IMG/VR virus record: IMGVR_UViG_3300049733_000163
Coordinates: 1-46,033 of that record
Strand: one strand, 5' to 3'
DNA: 46,033 nucleotides
Source of the DNA: a virus
This document shows, piece by piece, positions 7,151 through 13,802 of this stretch. Under the pieces are notes generated by a model. That model saw only the letters and a program-made list of their open reading frames with translations, did not search any database and was not told the DNA's origin. The first letter of the stretch is position 1. The number at the start of each line of letters is the position of its first letter. A program made the translations under genes and the position numbers.

Positions 7151-7636
7151 TCAAGAACTTTCTTTCGGCAACTGCGAAGCGTTATCTTGCACAACCTTAG
7201 ACGCGGGGGAGGTTCCACCGCTAGGACCCTCAACCCCAGCCATCGGGAGAGCAGGAGGCTCAACCGCCTTGCCAGCCTCAACCGCAGGAGGAGCCCCAGC
7301 CTTCGCTCGGGCCCCTGCCCTAGCGCCCCCAACTACCCGCCCGTTCCTCACCAGCGGAGAGCGTAGAACTTGCATCAGGAATCGGGCCGCATCCCAATCC
7401 CCAGCCCGCGCCTTCTTCGTGGCTAGCGGTACGACCCTAGCCCAAAATACCCGGTCAGCGTAGAGAATCGCCCTCCCCCTAATCGCCCCCGTGCGGTCGG
7501 GGTCGATAGGCTTCCCCGTGGCAATGTCGGGAGCGTTGTAGAGCTTGTCCCGCTTGGCCTTCCCAATCGCTCGCCTACCAGGTTGAGCAGCCGCAGCCGC
7601 AGGGGGCTCTAGGACGGCGCTAGGGGCCGCTTCCAT
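7151..7636 (-). CDS. Hypothetical Ala-rich protein, 161 aa
   Basis: The N-terminus is Ala/Pro-rich. The central part (GRAILYADRVFWARVVPLAT to DWDAARFLMQVLRSP, residues about 53-95) is basic and helical; the C-terminal third is a low-complexity Ala/Pro tail. The ATG follows a TAGGA site. It lies directly beyond the attP-like fragment and shares the CTAG-rich codon use of the integrase, so it probably came with that module. It could be a DNA-binding helper such as an excisionase, but no signature supports this. I considered a small terminase and cannot support it. Confidence 0.6.
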   Translation of the reverse strand: MEAAPSAVLEPPAAAAAQPGRRAIGKAKRDKLYNAPDIATGKPIDPDRTGAIRGRAILYADRVFWARVVPLATKKARAGDWDAARFLMQVLRSPLVRNGRVVGGARAGARAKAGAPPAVEAGKAVEPPALPMAGVEGPSGGTSPASKVVQDNASQLPKESS

Positions 7637-7679
7637 GTCACTAATCCTAGTAACTACCTAGGGGGTCCTGGAAGGGGCC

Positions 7680-7694
7680 GGTAACCCTGTTACC
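7680..7694. promoter_or_regulatory. Inverted repeat, possible operator
   Basis: GGTAAC-CCT-GTTACC is a perfect 6-bp inverted repeat with a 3-base spacer, 44 bases upstream of the start codon of the gene ending at 7151. It lies in a 124-base intergenic stretch (7637-7760). On the minus strand a TTGACT hexamer lies upstream near 7735, but I see no convincing -10. The operator role is inference. Confidence 0.35.
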
Positions 7695-7760
7695 CCAGGG
7701 GGCCAATTACCCCTAACAATTTCATCAGGAAAAGTCAAGTGGCGATTCCCAACCCCTTGT

Positions 7761-8150
7761 CTACTCCCCGCCCTTGAGGGCGGCGCGGGCGGCTTTCTCG
7801 ACTTCGTACCAGTTGGGGATCGCCTTACGGACTTCGCTTGTGAAGTCCTCAAGGATCATCTTGTGACATCGCTCGAGCGCCGCGCGCAGGCGGGAGGATT
7901 CGGCCTGGAGGCGCGCAAGATCGTAGGGGCGCGCATGGTCCCCGCATCCGTCGTCGTTCGACTCCGGAGACTGGTCGCATCCGAAGTCCCCTTCATGCGA
8001 CCATGCGGGATCGTAGGGAAGTTGAGCGCCGGCCGTCTCGCGGTCGGACTCAACATGGAGTCCGCAGTAGATACAGGGACCGGGCTCCATGCCGATCGGG
8101 ATTCCACGCGCATCCGTGAGGATGCCGGGCTTGCTTGCGTGAGTGGTCAT
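7761..8150 (-). CDS. Hypothetical protein, 129 aa
   Basis: Starts MTTHASKPGILTDARG. It has CIYCGLHVES and, later, a Cys/His-containing stretch (HEGDFGCDQ ... CGDHARPYD) that could bind zinc, followed by a helical C-terminal half (LARLQAESSRLRAALERCHK). A hairpin-forming repeat (8163-8182) precedes it. Function unknown. Confidence 0.65.
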   Translation of the reverse strand: MTTHASKPGILTDARGIPIGMEPGPCIYCGLHVESDRETAGAQLPYDPAWSHEGDFGCDQSPESNDDGCGDHARPYDLARLQAESSRLRAALERCHKMILEDFTSEVRKAIPNWYEVEKAARAALKGGE

Positions 8151-8162
8151 GTTCTCGACTCT

Positions 8163-8182
8163 CTTTCTCGGCCCGGGGGCCG
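8163..8182 (-). repeat. 20-base direct repeat with hairpin, copy 1
   Basis: Identical to 8402-8421. On the coding (minus) strand it reads CGGCCCCCGGGCCGAGAAAG: a CGGCCC/GGGCCG hairpin followed by a purine-rich stretch in the ribosome-site area of the next gene. It lies between the stop of one gene and the start of the next. Confidence 0.8.
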
Positions 8183-8183
8183 T

Positions 8184-8396
8184 CTACGCTTTCCTCTTCG
8201 ACTCGATGAATCGGCGCCCCTTGACGTACACGCGGGGCTCCCCAGCGTACTGATTCGGGTCCATAAAGACGGCCTCGATTCGCCTTCCTCCCTCGGTCCG
8301 CAGGCCAAGGTAGATGTTCACGATTCCCAGCTCAGTCTCGACGTGAACGATCTCCACGCGAGGGCCCGGATTCACGGTCAACATTCGGTTACGCAT
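8184..8396 (-). CDS. Hypothetical protein, 70 aa
   Basis: Start at the ATG of MRNRMLTVNPGPRVEIVHVE, preceded by GAGAAAG from the repeat at 8402-8421. The protein looks beta-rich (VEIVHVETELGIVNIYLGL, then RIEAVFMDPNQYAGEPRVYV) and ends basic. No family recognised. Confidence 0.6.
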   Translation of the reverse strand: MRNRMLTVNPGPRVEIVHVETELGIVNIYLGLRTEGGRRIEAVFMDPNQYAGEPRVYVKGRRFIESKRKA

Positions 8397-8401
8397 GTAG
8401 A

Positions 8402-8421
8402 CTTTCTCGGCCCGGGGGCCG
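8402..8421 (-). repeat. 20-base direct repeat with hairpin, copy 2
   Basis: Exact copy of 8163-8182, again placed between a stop codon (gene ending 8422) and the ribosome-site area of the next gene. Two such copies before consecutive genes suggest either a shared translational control element or a gene-junction sequence used in recombination. Confidence 0.8.
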
Positions 8422-8697
8422 CTAGGGGGTTTCGGACTTGGGGATTCTGAAAAGGATCTCGCCCTCCCGTTCGGGCCCGTCGAATTGGTCTCCGATCGAC
8501 AGGTACCCCGAAACGTACCGTCCCGCGATGCGCGCATGCGCCGGGATCGTGTAGACGGTGTCGGGGATCCCGCCCCAGACTCGGCGGGTCTTTCCGTCGG
8601 GGAAAAGGGCCCTTCCCTTGCGCTTCTGGGGCCCGTAGTAGGTTCCGTAGAGGACCGATTCGGATTCGATCCACGTTCGGCCGCTAGGGGATTTCAC
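8422..8697 (-). CDS. Hypothetical protein, 91 aa
   Basis: GTG start (8695-8697) after a very strong GGAGGAGGTG site that overlaps the end of the upstream gene. Beta-rich sequence with many Gly/Tyr (SVLYGTYYGPQKRKGRALFP). No family recognised. Confidence 0.65.
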   Translation of the reverse strand: MKSPSGRTWIESESVLYGTYYGPQKRKGRALFPDGKTRRVWGGIPDTVYTIPAHARIAGRYVSGYLSIGDQFDGPEREGEILFRIPKSETP

Positions 8698-8698
8698 G

Positions 8699-8992
8699 CT
8701 ACACCTCCTCCCCCGCGGCGCGAAGGGCTTCCCTCGCGAGGCTTCCCATCGGGGAATCCGTGTTTTCGTACATCTCGGCCGTCGCCCGCGCCGCTATCAT
8801 CAGTTTATCGTGCGCGGAGACAGCTCTAACAATGAGACGGGCCGTAGCCGCATCCGGAATGTAGGCGACCGTGGAGCCGTCCCACGCCGCAATCCGTGTC
8901 CACGTCGCCATGAACGCGCCAGCCTCCTCGGGCGAGAAATGGCGAGCGGTCGGCGGCTGAACGACCCAGTCCATCGGCGTAGCGTTCGGCAT
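8699..8992 (-). CDS. Hypothetical protein, 97 aa
   Basis: Starts MPNATPMDWVVQPPTARHFS, preceded by AAGGGAG. The second half is a long helix (ATARLIVRAVSAHDKLMIAA and onwards, ending LRAAGEEV). This resembles the helical tails of phage accessory proteins of the Ead/Ea22 type, but without their ATPGPW signature. Confidence 0.6.
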   Translation of the reverse strand: MPNATPMDWVVQPPTARHFSPEEAGAFMATWTRIAAWDGSTVAYIPDAATARLIVRAVSAHDKLMIAARATAEMYENTDSPMGSLAREALRAAGEEV

Positions 8993-8994
8993 GG

Positions 8995-9213
8995 CTAGAC
9001 TCCCTTCTCAATCTCGGGAGCCTTCTCGGAAGCGTACACGCAAGCGAACGCGACCTTGCGCCCGGCGCCCGCGTTCGTCTCCTCGGCCTGCCGCATCCAA
9101 GCGGCCGCATCCTTCTCGGTCGAAAAGCGCGAGGAGACGTGCTCCCGCGTTCCCCCGAGGAGAAGCGAACCCTCCTCGGACTTGAGCACCGCGAAGTACG
9201 ATCGTGTCTTCAT
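8995..9213 (-). CDS. Hypothetical protein, 72 aa
   Basis: ATG at 9211-9213 after CAGGGAGACC. Sequence MKTRSYFAVLKSEEGSLLLG with an alpha/beta look and an Ala-rich middle helix. First gene after the 135-base gap that carries the parS-like palindrome. Function unknown. Confidence 0.6.
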   Translation of the reverse strand: MKTRSYFAVLKSEEGSLLLGGTREHVSSRFSTEKDAAAWMRQAEETNAGAGRKVAFACVYASEKAPEIEKGV

Positions 9214-9304
9214 GCTTTGGTCTCCCTGTCTAGGTAATCGCAATTGTCCCCAATCGGGGGGCGAGAAGCAAGAACTTTGTTGCGCGCGCTTGGCATTCCC
9301 TTGG

Positions 9305-9318
9305 GTTCCACGTGGAAC
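9305..9318. promoter_or_regulatory. parS-like palindrome
   Basis: GTTCCACGTGGAAC is a perfect 14-base palindrome in a non-coding gap (9214-9349). It differs from the core of the widely conserved chromosomal parS (GTTTCACGTGAAAC) only by one symmetric pair of bases. No ParA or ParB gene is visible in the window, so if it works it would have to use host ParB. I noticed no second copy by eye. Confidence 0.55.
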
Positions 9319-9349
9319 GGGCGGGATGGGGCGAGAAGGGGCGCCTGCG

Positions 9350-9448
9350 CTAGGCTCGAGCACGCGAGGGGGGAGGGGTGCTTGGACCACGGCAGCGGGG
9401 CGGGCGAGCGTAGCGAGCAGGTGCGCTCTCTTTTTTTTCTTCGCTCAT
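9350..9448 (-). CDS. Possible small basic protein, 32 aa
   Basis: Begins by ATGA overlap with the stop of the HNH gene (GGGGAG just before). It reads MSEEKKESAPARYARPP and then Pro/Arg-rich residues. The start region contains a run of eight A. The overlap and ribosome site support translation, but the low-complexity sequence does not. Confidence 0.3.
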   Translation of the reverse strand: MSEEKKESAPARYARPPRCRGPSTPPPSRARA

Positions 9449-9879
9449 CTCCCCACGATCTCCCGCATGTGGCTCTGCTGTTCCTTCTCTAGTTCCGCAC
9501 CGCTTGCGATGAGGCCGACTCGAGAGAGAGCCCATCTCCTTGCCTTGAGCCTCTTCTTGAACTGTCTTCTCGCCCCGCGGACCTGCCGCTTCTGCCCGTC
9601 TGAACTGAACTCGATTCTTTTGTGGCATCCCTCGCAGATTGGGAAGAGGAACTTGATCGTCCTGCCTATGAGGTCGTCTGCCGAGTAGCGGTTGTGGTGG
9701 ACCTGCGTCGCTGGACCACCGCAGAGGAAGCAGGTACGTCCCTTGATCTTGAAGACGCGGCTTCTGATCTCCTTCCAGGTCGAGCTCGCTAGGTACTCAG
9801 CATAGGAGCTGTAGCCGAGGTTTCTGAGCGAGTACCAGCGATCCAGGTAGGAGGTTCCCTTGTTGATCTTGTTCTTCAT
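9445..9879 (-). CDS. HNH endonuclease with zinc-binding cysteines
   Basis: 144 residues starting MKNKINKGTSYLDRWYSLRN. Signature elements: CFLCGGPATQVHHNRYSADD (first CxxC and the HH pair), then FPICEGCHKRIEF (second CxxC and final His), then a basic helical tail. This is the classic HNH zinc-ribbon layout (PF01844-like). It is the last gene of the leftward block and borders the divergent region leading to the terminase side. Such HNH proteins can assist packaging, but here about 5 kb lies between it and the terminase. The ribosome site is weak. Confidence 0.85.
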   Translation of the reverse strand: MKNKINKGTSYLDRWYSLRNLGYSSYAEYLASSTWKEIRSRVFKIKGRTCFLCGGPATQVHHNRYSADDLIGRTIKFLFPICEGCHKRIEFSSDGQKRQVRGARRQFKKRLKARRWALSRVGLIASGAELEKEQQSHMREIVGR

Positions 9880-9911
9880 CTGGGGGCTACCGGAGGGAGG
9901 GAGGGAGGGAG

Positions 9912-9936
9912 AGGACCCCCTTCCTGCGGGGGTCCT
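9912..9936. terminator. Strong hairpin AGGACCCCC/GGGGGTCCT
   Basis: A perfect 9-bp stem around a 7-base loop (TTCCTGC), just upstream of the HNH gene and inside the divergent region. There is no U-run on either strand, so it may be a regulatory or RNA-stability hairpin rather than an intrinsic terminator. Confidence 0.45.
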
Positions 9937-10401
9937 GGAATGGGGTCTGCCGTCGGTCGGTCGGTCGGTCGAGTCCCATCGGATTCCAGTACGGGGCGGT
10001 TCCGAGTGTCCAAGGCCGGAAGGGGGTGGGAAGGGCCTTGGCCTTCGCCCATCTGAGGGGTGTTGTGGGGGCCCTGGGCGTCTTCTCATCGCCTCCTCGG
10101 GAACTTGGGCTGCGGGGACCCGCGAGCGGGCTTAGGCCCCGGCCCTTGGGCGTTCAGACCGGGGGGTGGTGGAAGCTGGCGCGGGGCGCCCTGGAAACGC
10201 CACGGGCCCCCTTTTGGGAGGCCCGGTGCGTAACGTGCTCGATCCGCGCCCAACGGCGGCGGCTGAGGCCGAGAGTTGATCTCGGATCGGTCACGTTGGG
10301 GGCAGGACTACAGGGCTTGGGCTTTTGGAGTCAAGCCCCTTCTTTCCCTGGGGTGTGGCATTTAATTTCGCATTGGGCGGGTCTCAACTGGCGGCAGGGT
10401 C

Positions 10402-10431
10402 TTGACCGGGGTGCGCGTGGGGCGGTAGTAG
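10402..10431 (+). promoter_or_regulatory. Candidate rightward promoter
   Basis: TTGACC at 10402-10407, an 18-base spacer and TAGTAG at 10426-10431, ending just before the first rightward gene (GTG at 10440). The -35 is close to consensus and the -10 is modest. With so little space, transcripts would be nearly leaderless; a promoter further up remains possible. Confidence 0.3.
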
Positions 10432-10439
10432 GTGGCGCC

Positions 10440-10685
10440 GTGTTGAAAGCGCAGCCGACCTCGAAGACGGCGCTCTTGTGGGGTCCTCTCGACGGGCAGG
10501 TCATCACGGTCGAGGGGATGCCCGGCGAGATCGTGTTTCCGTGGCCCCTGGGGGTGGCGAAGCCGAGGGGTGCGGTTTACGAGAGGAAGGCGGTCTTGTT
10601 TGCGTTGGGGGAGGGGAGCGGGACGAACGTGAGCGAGAGTTGGGACGTGAGGTATGTGTGGAAGGGGTGGAGGAGGAGTCCGTGA
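10440..10685 (+). CDS. Hypothetical protein, 81 aa
   Basis: First gene of the rightward block. GTG start chosen because the frame upstream looks non-coding and lies in the control region. Beta-rich sequence (GQVITVEGMPGEIVFPW, later SWDVRYVWKGW). The stop overlaps the next start as GTGA. Function unknown. Confidence 0.55.
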   Translation: MLKAQPTSKTALLWGPLDGQVITVEGMPGEIVFPWPLGVAKPRGAVYERKAVLFALGEGSGTNVSESWDVRYVWKGWRRSP

Positions 10686-10975
10686 TTCGGGTCGTCTTGG
10701 AGCTCTCTGCTCAGAAGGTTCCCATCGTCGGGGACGGGCGATTCATGGTTCGGGAGTTCCCCGAGGCTGACGACTGGTTCGTGGACGGGGCGATGCTGAC
10801 TCTCGTTTCGCGTCGGTTCGGAAACCCGGAGACGAGATGGAAGCAGGTCGTCTCCTTCCGGGCAGAGGACGTGGCGCGGGTGGAGAGAGGGGATGAGTCG
10901 AGGACGGAGGTCGATCCGCGCTGCTACGCGACGGTGAGCGGACCCCCATTCGACGGCGTTCCGCCGCAGGAGTGA
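10682..10975 (+). CDS. Hypothetical protein, 97 aa
   Basis: GTG start in a GTGA overlap. MIRVVLELSAQKVPIVGDGR leads into a beta/alpha sequence with no family I recognise. The C-terminus overlaps the next gene, again as GTGA. Confidence 0.55.
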   Translation: MIRVVLELSAQKVPIVGDGRFMVREFPEADDWFVDGAMLTLVSRRFGNPETRWKQVVSFRAEDVARVERGDESRTEVDPRCYATVSGPPFDGVPPQE

Positions 10976-11223
10976 GCGTGGAGGCGACGATGCCCGTGTG
11001 CGAGGCGATCATCGAGAGGGAGGGACGTCTCCAGGTCTGCGCTCAGGAGACGCGCTACCTCGTCGATGAGCCTGTGACGCAGTTGATGGTGAGGGTCTGC
11101 TCGAGGGAGCACGCGCCGTATCCGCACAAGATCGTGGTTCGGGTGGGGCGAGGCACCGCGTTGTCGAAGGAGCCCGCTCATGTTGTTGATGGAGTCGCTG
11201 AGAAGGCTGGTCAGGCGCCGTGA
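10972..11223 (+). CDS. Hypothetical protein, 83 aa
   Basis: GTG start in a GTGA overlap (MSVEATMPVCEAIIEREGR). Two Cys/His positions (PVCEAI ... QVCAQE, then VRVCSREHAP) resemble a small zinc fold. The last 44 bases overlap the next gene in another frame. Confidence 0.5.
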   Translation: MSVEATMPVCEAIIEREGRLQVCAQETRYLVDEPVTQLMVRVCSREHAPYPHKIVVRVGRGTALSKEPAHVVDGVAEKAGQAP

Positions 11224-11464
11224 CGTGAATCCTCCCCCGAAGGAGGTCGAGTCTGCGGATGAAGAGAGGGTGGATCGTTCCTCGAATCGTCTGCTCGCTT
11301 GGCTTCTTGGAGTCGCGAGTGCCGCGTTGATAGGGGCGGCGACGACTTCGATCTCGGCGTTGCAGCGCATCGCGACGCTGGAGGCGAACTACGGGAACAT
11401 CCAGCGGGACGTGAGCGAGGTGAAGGTGGACGTGAAGAAGCTCTTGGAAAGGAGTACCAAGTGA
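11180..11464 (+). CDS. Membrane protein with coiled coil (holin or inner spanin candidate)
   Basis: 94 residues. A charged N-terminal 37 residues precedes one transmembrane segment (LLAWLLGVASAALIGAATT, about residues 38-58) and a C-terminal heptad-like coil (IATLEANYGNIQRDVSEVKV). The ATG at 11180 has GAAGGAG seven bases upstream. The next gene, which overlaps it, encodes a small lipoprotein. An inner-membrane coil protein followed by an outer-membrane lipoprotein is the typical spanin pair. XhlA-like lysis proteins are another option; the long cytoplasmic start is unusual for an inner spanin. Confidence 0.6.
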   Translation: MLLMESLRRLVRRRDVNPPPKEVESADEERVDRSSNRLLAWLLGVASAALIGAATTSISALQRIATLEANYGNIQRDVSEVKVDVKKLLERSTK

Positions 11465-11766
11465 AACGCCTCGCCATCCTGATCCTGATTCCGTTCCTCG
11501 CGGGCTGCGCGTCTTTCGGCCGTGGCGTGTGGGAGAACCGACAGGAGGTCTTCGCCCGTCTCGACAGCGTGCAGGTCGCGTGGGAGAACGCGGGAGGGAC
11601 GATCGCGGGCGCCTCGATCGCGCCCTTCGTCCAGACGACGAACGCCCTTCTCTACCTCCTCTTCGCGGGTCTTGCGGGCGGGGCAGAGGTCGTGGACGCG
11701 CCTCTTCGCGCGCTCGGGATCGTGAGTGAGCCGCCCGTGAAGGTCCCTCCCCCGGTCAAGAAATGA
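11461..11766 (+). CDS. Small lipoprotein (outer spanin candidate)
   Basis: 101 residues from a GTG that overlaps the previous stop as GTGA and follows AAGGAG. Signal peptide MKRLAILILIPFLAGC with lipobox LAGC (lipidated Cys16). It ends in a proline-rich tail (VSEPPVKVPPPVKK), as many outer spanins do, but also has a second hydrophobic stretch (about 57-75), which is not usual for them. Context with the preceding membrane protein favours a lysis role; this is inference. Confidence 0.6.
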   Translation: MKRLAILILIPFLAGCASFGRGVWENRQEVFARLDSVQVAWENAGGTIAGASIAPFVQTTNALLYLLFAGLAGGAEVVDAPLRALGIVSEPPVKVPPPVKK

Positions 11767-13802
11767 AGCCAACGCCCCGACTCGTGCGAATCCTCCTTCC
11801 TTTCCTACTCCCTGCGATCGGGGCGCTGGCCTTTGGTTGCGGGACGCAGAAGCCGGAGGCTGCTTTCGAGACGCTCGCTCTTGCGGCGAGCTCCAAGCCC
11901 CCGCAGCCGGACGTGGAGCCCACCGACACGCAGCCGGCGCCGGGGCCCGAGCGGGCCTTCCGCGTCTTCAACGGGACGGGGCTCGTTCGCTCCGAGTGGG
12001 CGCCGGTGGGCCTCCCCGTCGAGAAGGGTGCGCTGCAACTGAGCGGGTCCATCCTGATCGGGACGGGACGGTTCGCCTTCAAGCCCCTCGAGCGATGGAA
12101 CGACGGGACGGTTCGTCGCGCGCTGATCGACTTCCCGGCGGCTCTCGGCCCCTACGAGGAGAGGCGCATCCTCTACCAGCCGACGAACAAGCCGCCCGTT
12201 GGGGGGTTCTACCCTGCTCTCCCGGGAGGGATGCTCGTCGAGGCGATCGTGAATGGGACGACCGTCCCCTTCGATTCCTGGACGACGCTCTACACGAACG
12301 CGACGCGATGGGAAGGGCTCGCCGCCGAGCAGATCGGGACGGCGGCCTCGGGCCTCACGCTCTCTCTTTACTCGACGGCCTGGACGGGGCAGCGGTTCGG
12401 CAGAGTCGTATTCGTACTCGGGAACGACTGGCCGATTCGCTCGAGCGCCGCGACCTTCCCCGTCTCTGACGTGCGCGTGAGGTTCTCGGGCGTCTACGCG
12501 GCTCCTCTCTTCGGCTGGGCGCACGGGATCCAGACCGTGACGGCCTATCAGGAGTTCCGGCTTCCGGTCTCTGGCGGAGTCATCGGGGATGGAGCGAGGT
12601 GGGCAACCGCGTTCACCTGGGCGGATCCTTCGGGGCCAATCGAGGCGGCGTACGCCTCGTCGCTCTATCCCCTTTTCGGATACCCCGAGCCCCCGATCGA
12701 GGACTGGACGAGGGCCTACGGGCTCTACGGCCGCGTGAGGCGCGGCGTCCTCACCGACAAGCAGGGCTACTTCTCGCGGGGGCATTGGGAGACGCATCGG
12801 GACTTCTGGTTGAGCAACTGTCCGAACTCGCCGTGGACCGGGCACGGCTACTGGACACAGCAGGAGGGCTCTACAGGTGGACACCCCGACTGGTCGCCAG
12901 CGCCGACGCTCCCGGACGATCTCGCTCTCTCGCCGCGCGGGATCCATCGGATGCTCCAACTGTCTCTCTCTCGAACTCGCACTCCAGATCATTTTCGGAT
13001 TGCCGTCTGGAACGAACCGCCTTCCGCTGGCGCCTTCAACGGCTGGGTTTCTCCGCCTCGTCGAGAGCAGACTGACTACAACGAACATCTCTCGGGATCG
13101 AACGGGTGGAGCGGGTCCGATGACGCCCACAGGGAAGAGAACTTCCGGCTCCGCGCCTACGAGCTGACCGGCGACCCCTCGATCTACGACGAGTTGCAGC
13201 AGACGGGGCGGATGGCGTGCCTCCGGGCGAAGCCGGGCGGAGGCTACGGCGAGGGCCGCGACATGGCCCGCACGCTCCAACGCAAGACGATCGCGTGGCT
13301 CACGGGGAACGACGCGGATCGGGCTCAAGTCTCCTCGAACCTCGTGCCCTGGGCGACGTGGCTCAACACGTCGTTCCCCTCTCTCTCGACGCCCGACGGA
13401 GCCCTCTACTCGCTTTCGATCCTCTCGCCGGGAATGGGAAAATATGGGAGCCACGGCTTCAATCCAGGGGGACAGTCCTACATCTTCTTCCCCTTCTCGG
13501 AGTCCCACGTCTCCGGCACGCTCGCGATGGCTCACCGCCTGACGGAGATCCCGGCGCTGGCGAATGCGGCGGAGAAAGCGCGATTGGAACTCACCCGCTT
13601 CTGCCGTGACGACGGGATGATCTGGGACGCGATTCTCCAGGACGGCACGGGGCGCTTCCCGCGAGGCGGGAACCTTTGGGCCTACCCCGGGCTGTCGGCG
13701 TATCGGGCGACCTCCACGAAGATCGAGGCTTGCGCGGCGGCGTTAGAGGCCGCGTACGCGAACTCGACCAACTTTGACGAGATCGGATATTTACAGCCTT
13801 GA
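11763..13802 (+). CDS. Large lipoprotein resembling PcRGLX/YetA-type polysaccharide lyases
   Basis: 679 residues. N-terminal signal (about 1-26) ends in AFGC, a somewhat atypical lipobox; a Pro-rich linker runs to about residue 65. Residues about 67-140 (PVGLPVEKGALQLSG, then LERWNDGTVRRALIDF) look like the RIFT-barrel N-terminal module of exo-rhamnogalacturonan-lyase-like proteins, where a conserved RWxDGSxxWxLxDF occurs. The middle and end are aromatic- and His-rich and could form an alpha-barrel catalytic domain. It starts by ATGA overlap and ends by TTGA overlap. A lipid anchor is unexpected for a virion depolymerase and suggests action at the host cell surface. Family assignment moderate; substrate unknown. 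Confidence 0.55.
   Translation: MKPTPRLVRILLPFLLPAIGALAFGCGTQKPEAAFETLALAASSKPPQPDVEPTDTQPAPGPERAFRVFNGTGLVRSEWAPVGLPVEKGALQLSGSILIGTGRFAFKPLERWNDGTVRRALIDFPAALGPYEERRILYQPTNKPPVGGFYPALPGGMLVEAIVNGTTVPFDSWTTLYTNATRWEGLAAEQIGTAASGLTLSLYSTAWTGQRFGRVVFVLGNDWPIRSSAATFPVSDVRVRFSGVYAAPLFGWAHGIQTVTAYQEFRLPVSGGVIGDGARWATAFTWADPSGPIEAAYASSLYPLFGYPEPPIEDWTRAYGLYGRVRRGVLTDKQGYFSRGHWETHRDFWLSNCPNSPWTGHGYWTQQEGSTGGHPDWSPAPTLPDDLALSPRGIHRMLQLSLSRTRTPDHFRIAVWNEPPSAGAFNGWVSPPRREQTDYNEHLSGSNGWSGSDDAHREENFRLRAYELTGDPSIYDELQQTGRMACLRAKPGGGYGEGRDMARTLQRKTIAWLTGNDADRAQVSSNLVPWATWLNTSFPSLSTPDGALYSLSILSPGMGKYGSHGFNPGGQSYIFFPFSESHVSGTLAMAHRLTEIPALANAAEKARLELTRFCRDDGMIWDAILQDGTGRFPRGGNLWAYPGLSAYRATSTKIEACAAALEAAYANSTNFDEIGYLQP

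Larger units (their letters stand above)
9880..10439. other. Divergent intergenic region between the two gene blocks
   Basis: About 560 bases with no gene I can support. It contains a GGGA-rich stretch (9893-9911), a strong hairpin (9912-9936), five GTCG units in tandem (9952-9971), an inverted repeat GGGCTTG/CAAGCCC (10313-10338), a short AT-rich patch near 10361 and a candidate rightward promoter. It is the natural place for control of both blocks. Confidence 0.6.

Noticed and set aside
7151-7636. Small terminase subunit
   Set aside because: Position far from the large terminase, no clear HTH or oligomerisation signature, and composition tied to the integrase module.
9952-9971. Tandem GTCG units as a replication-origin iteron
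   Set aside because: Only five units of four bases; far shorter than usual iterons and no initiator gene beside them. Kept as part of the intergenic description.
10026-10439. Upstream extension of the first rightward gene
   Set aside because: The frame is open but the sequence looks random, lacks a ribosome site and would cover the candidate promoter and hairpins.
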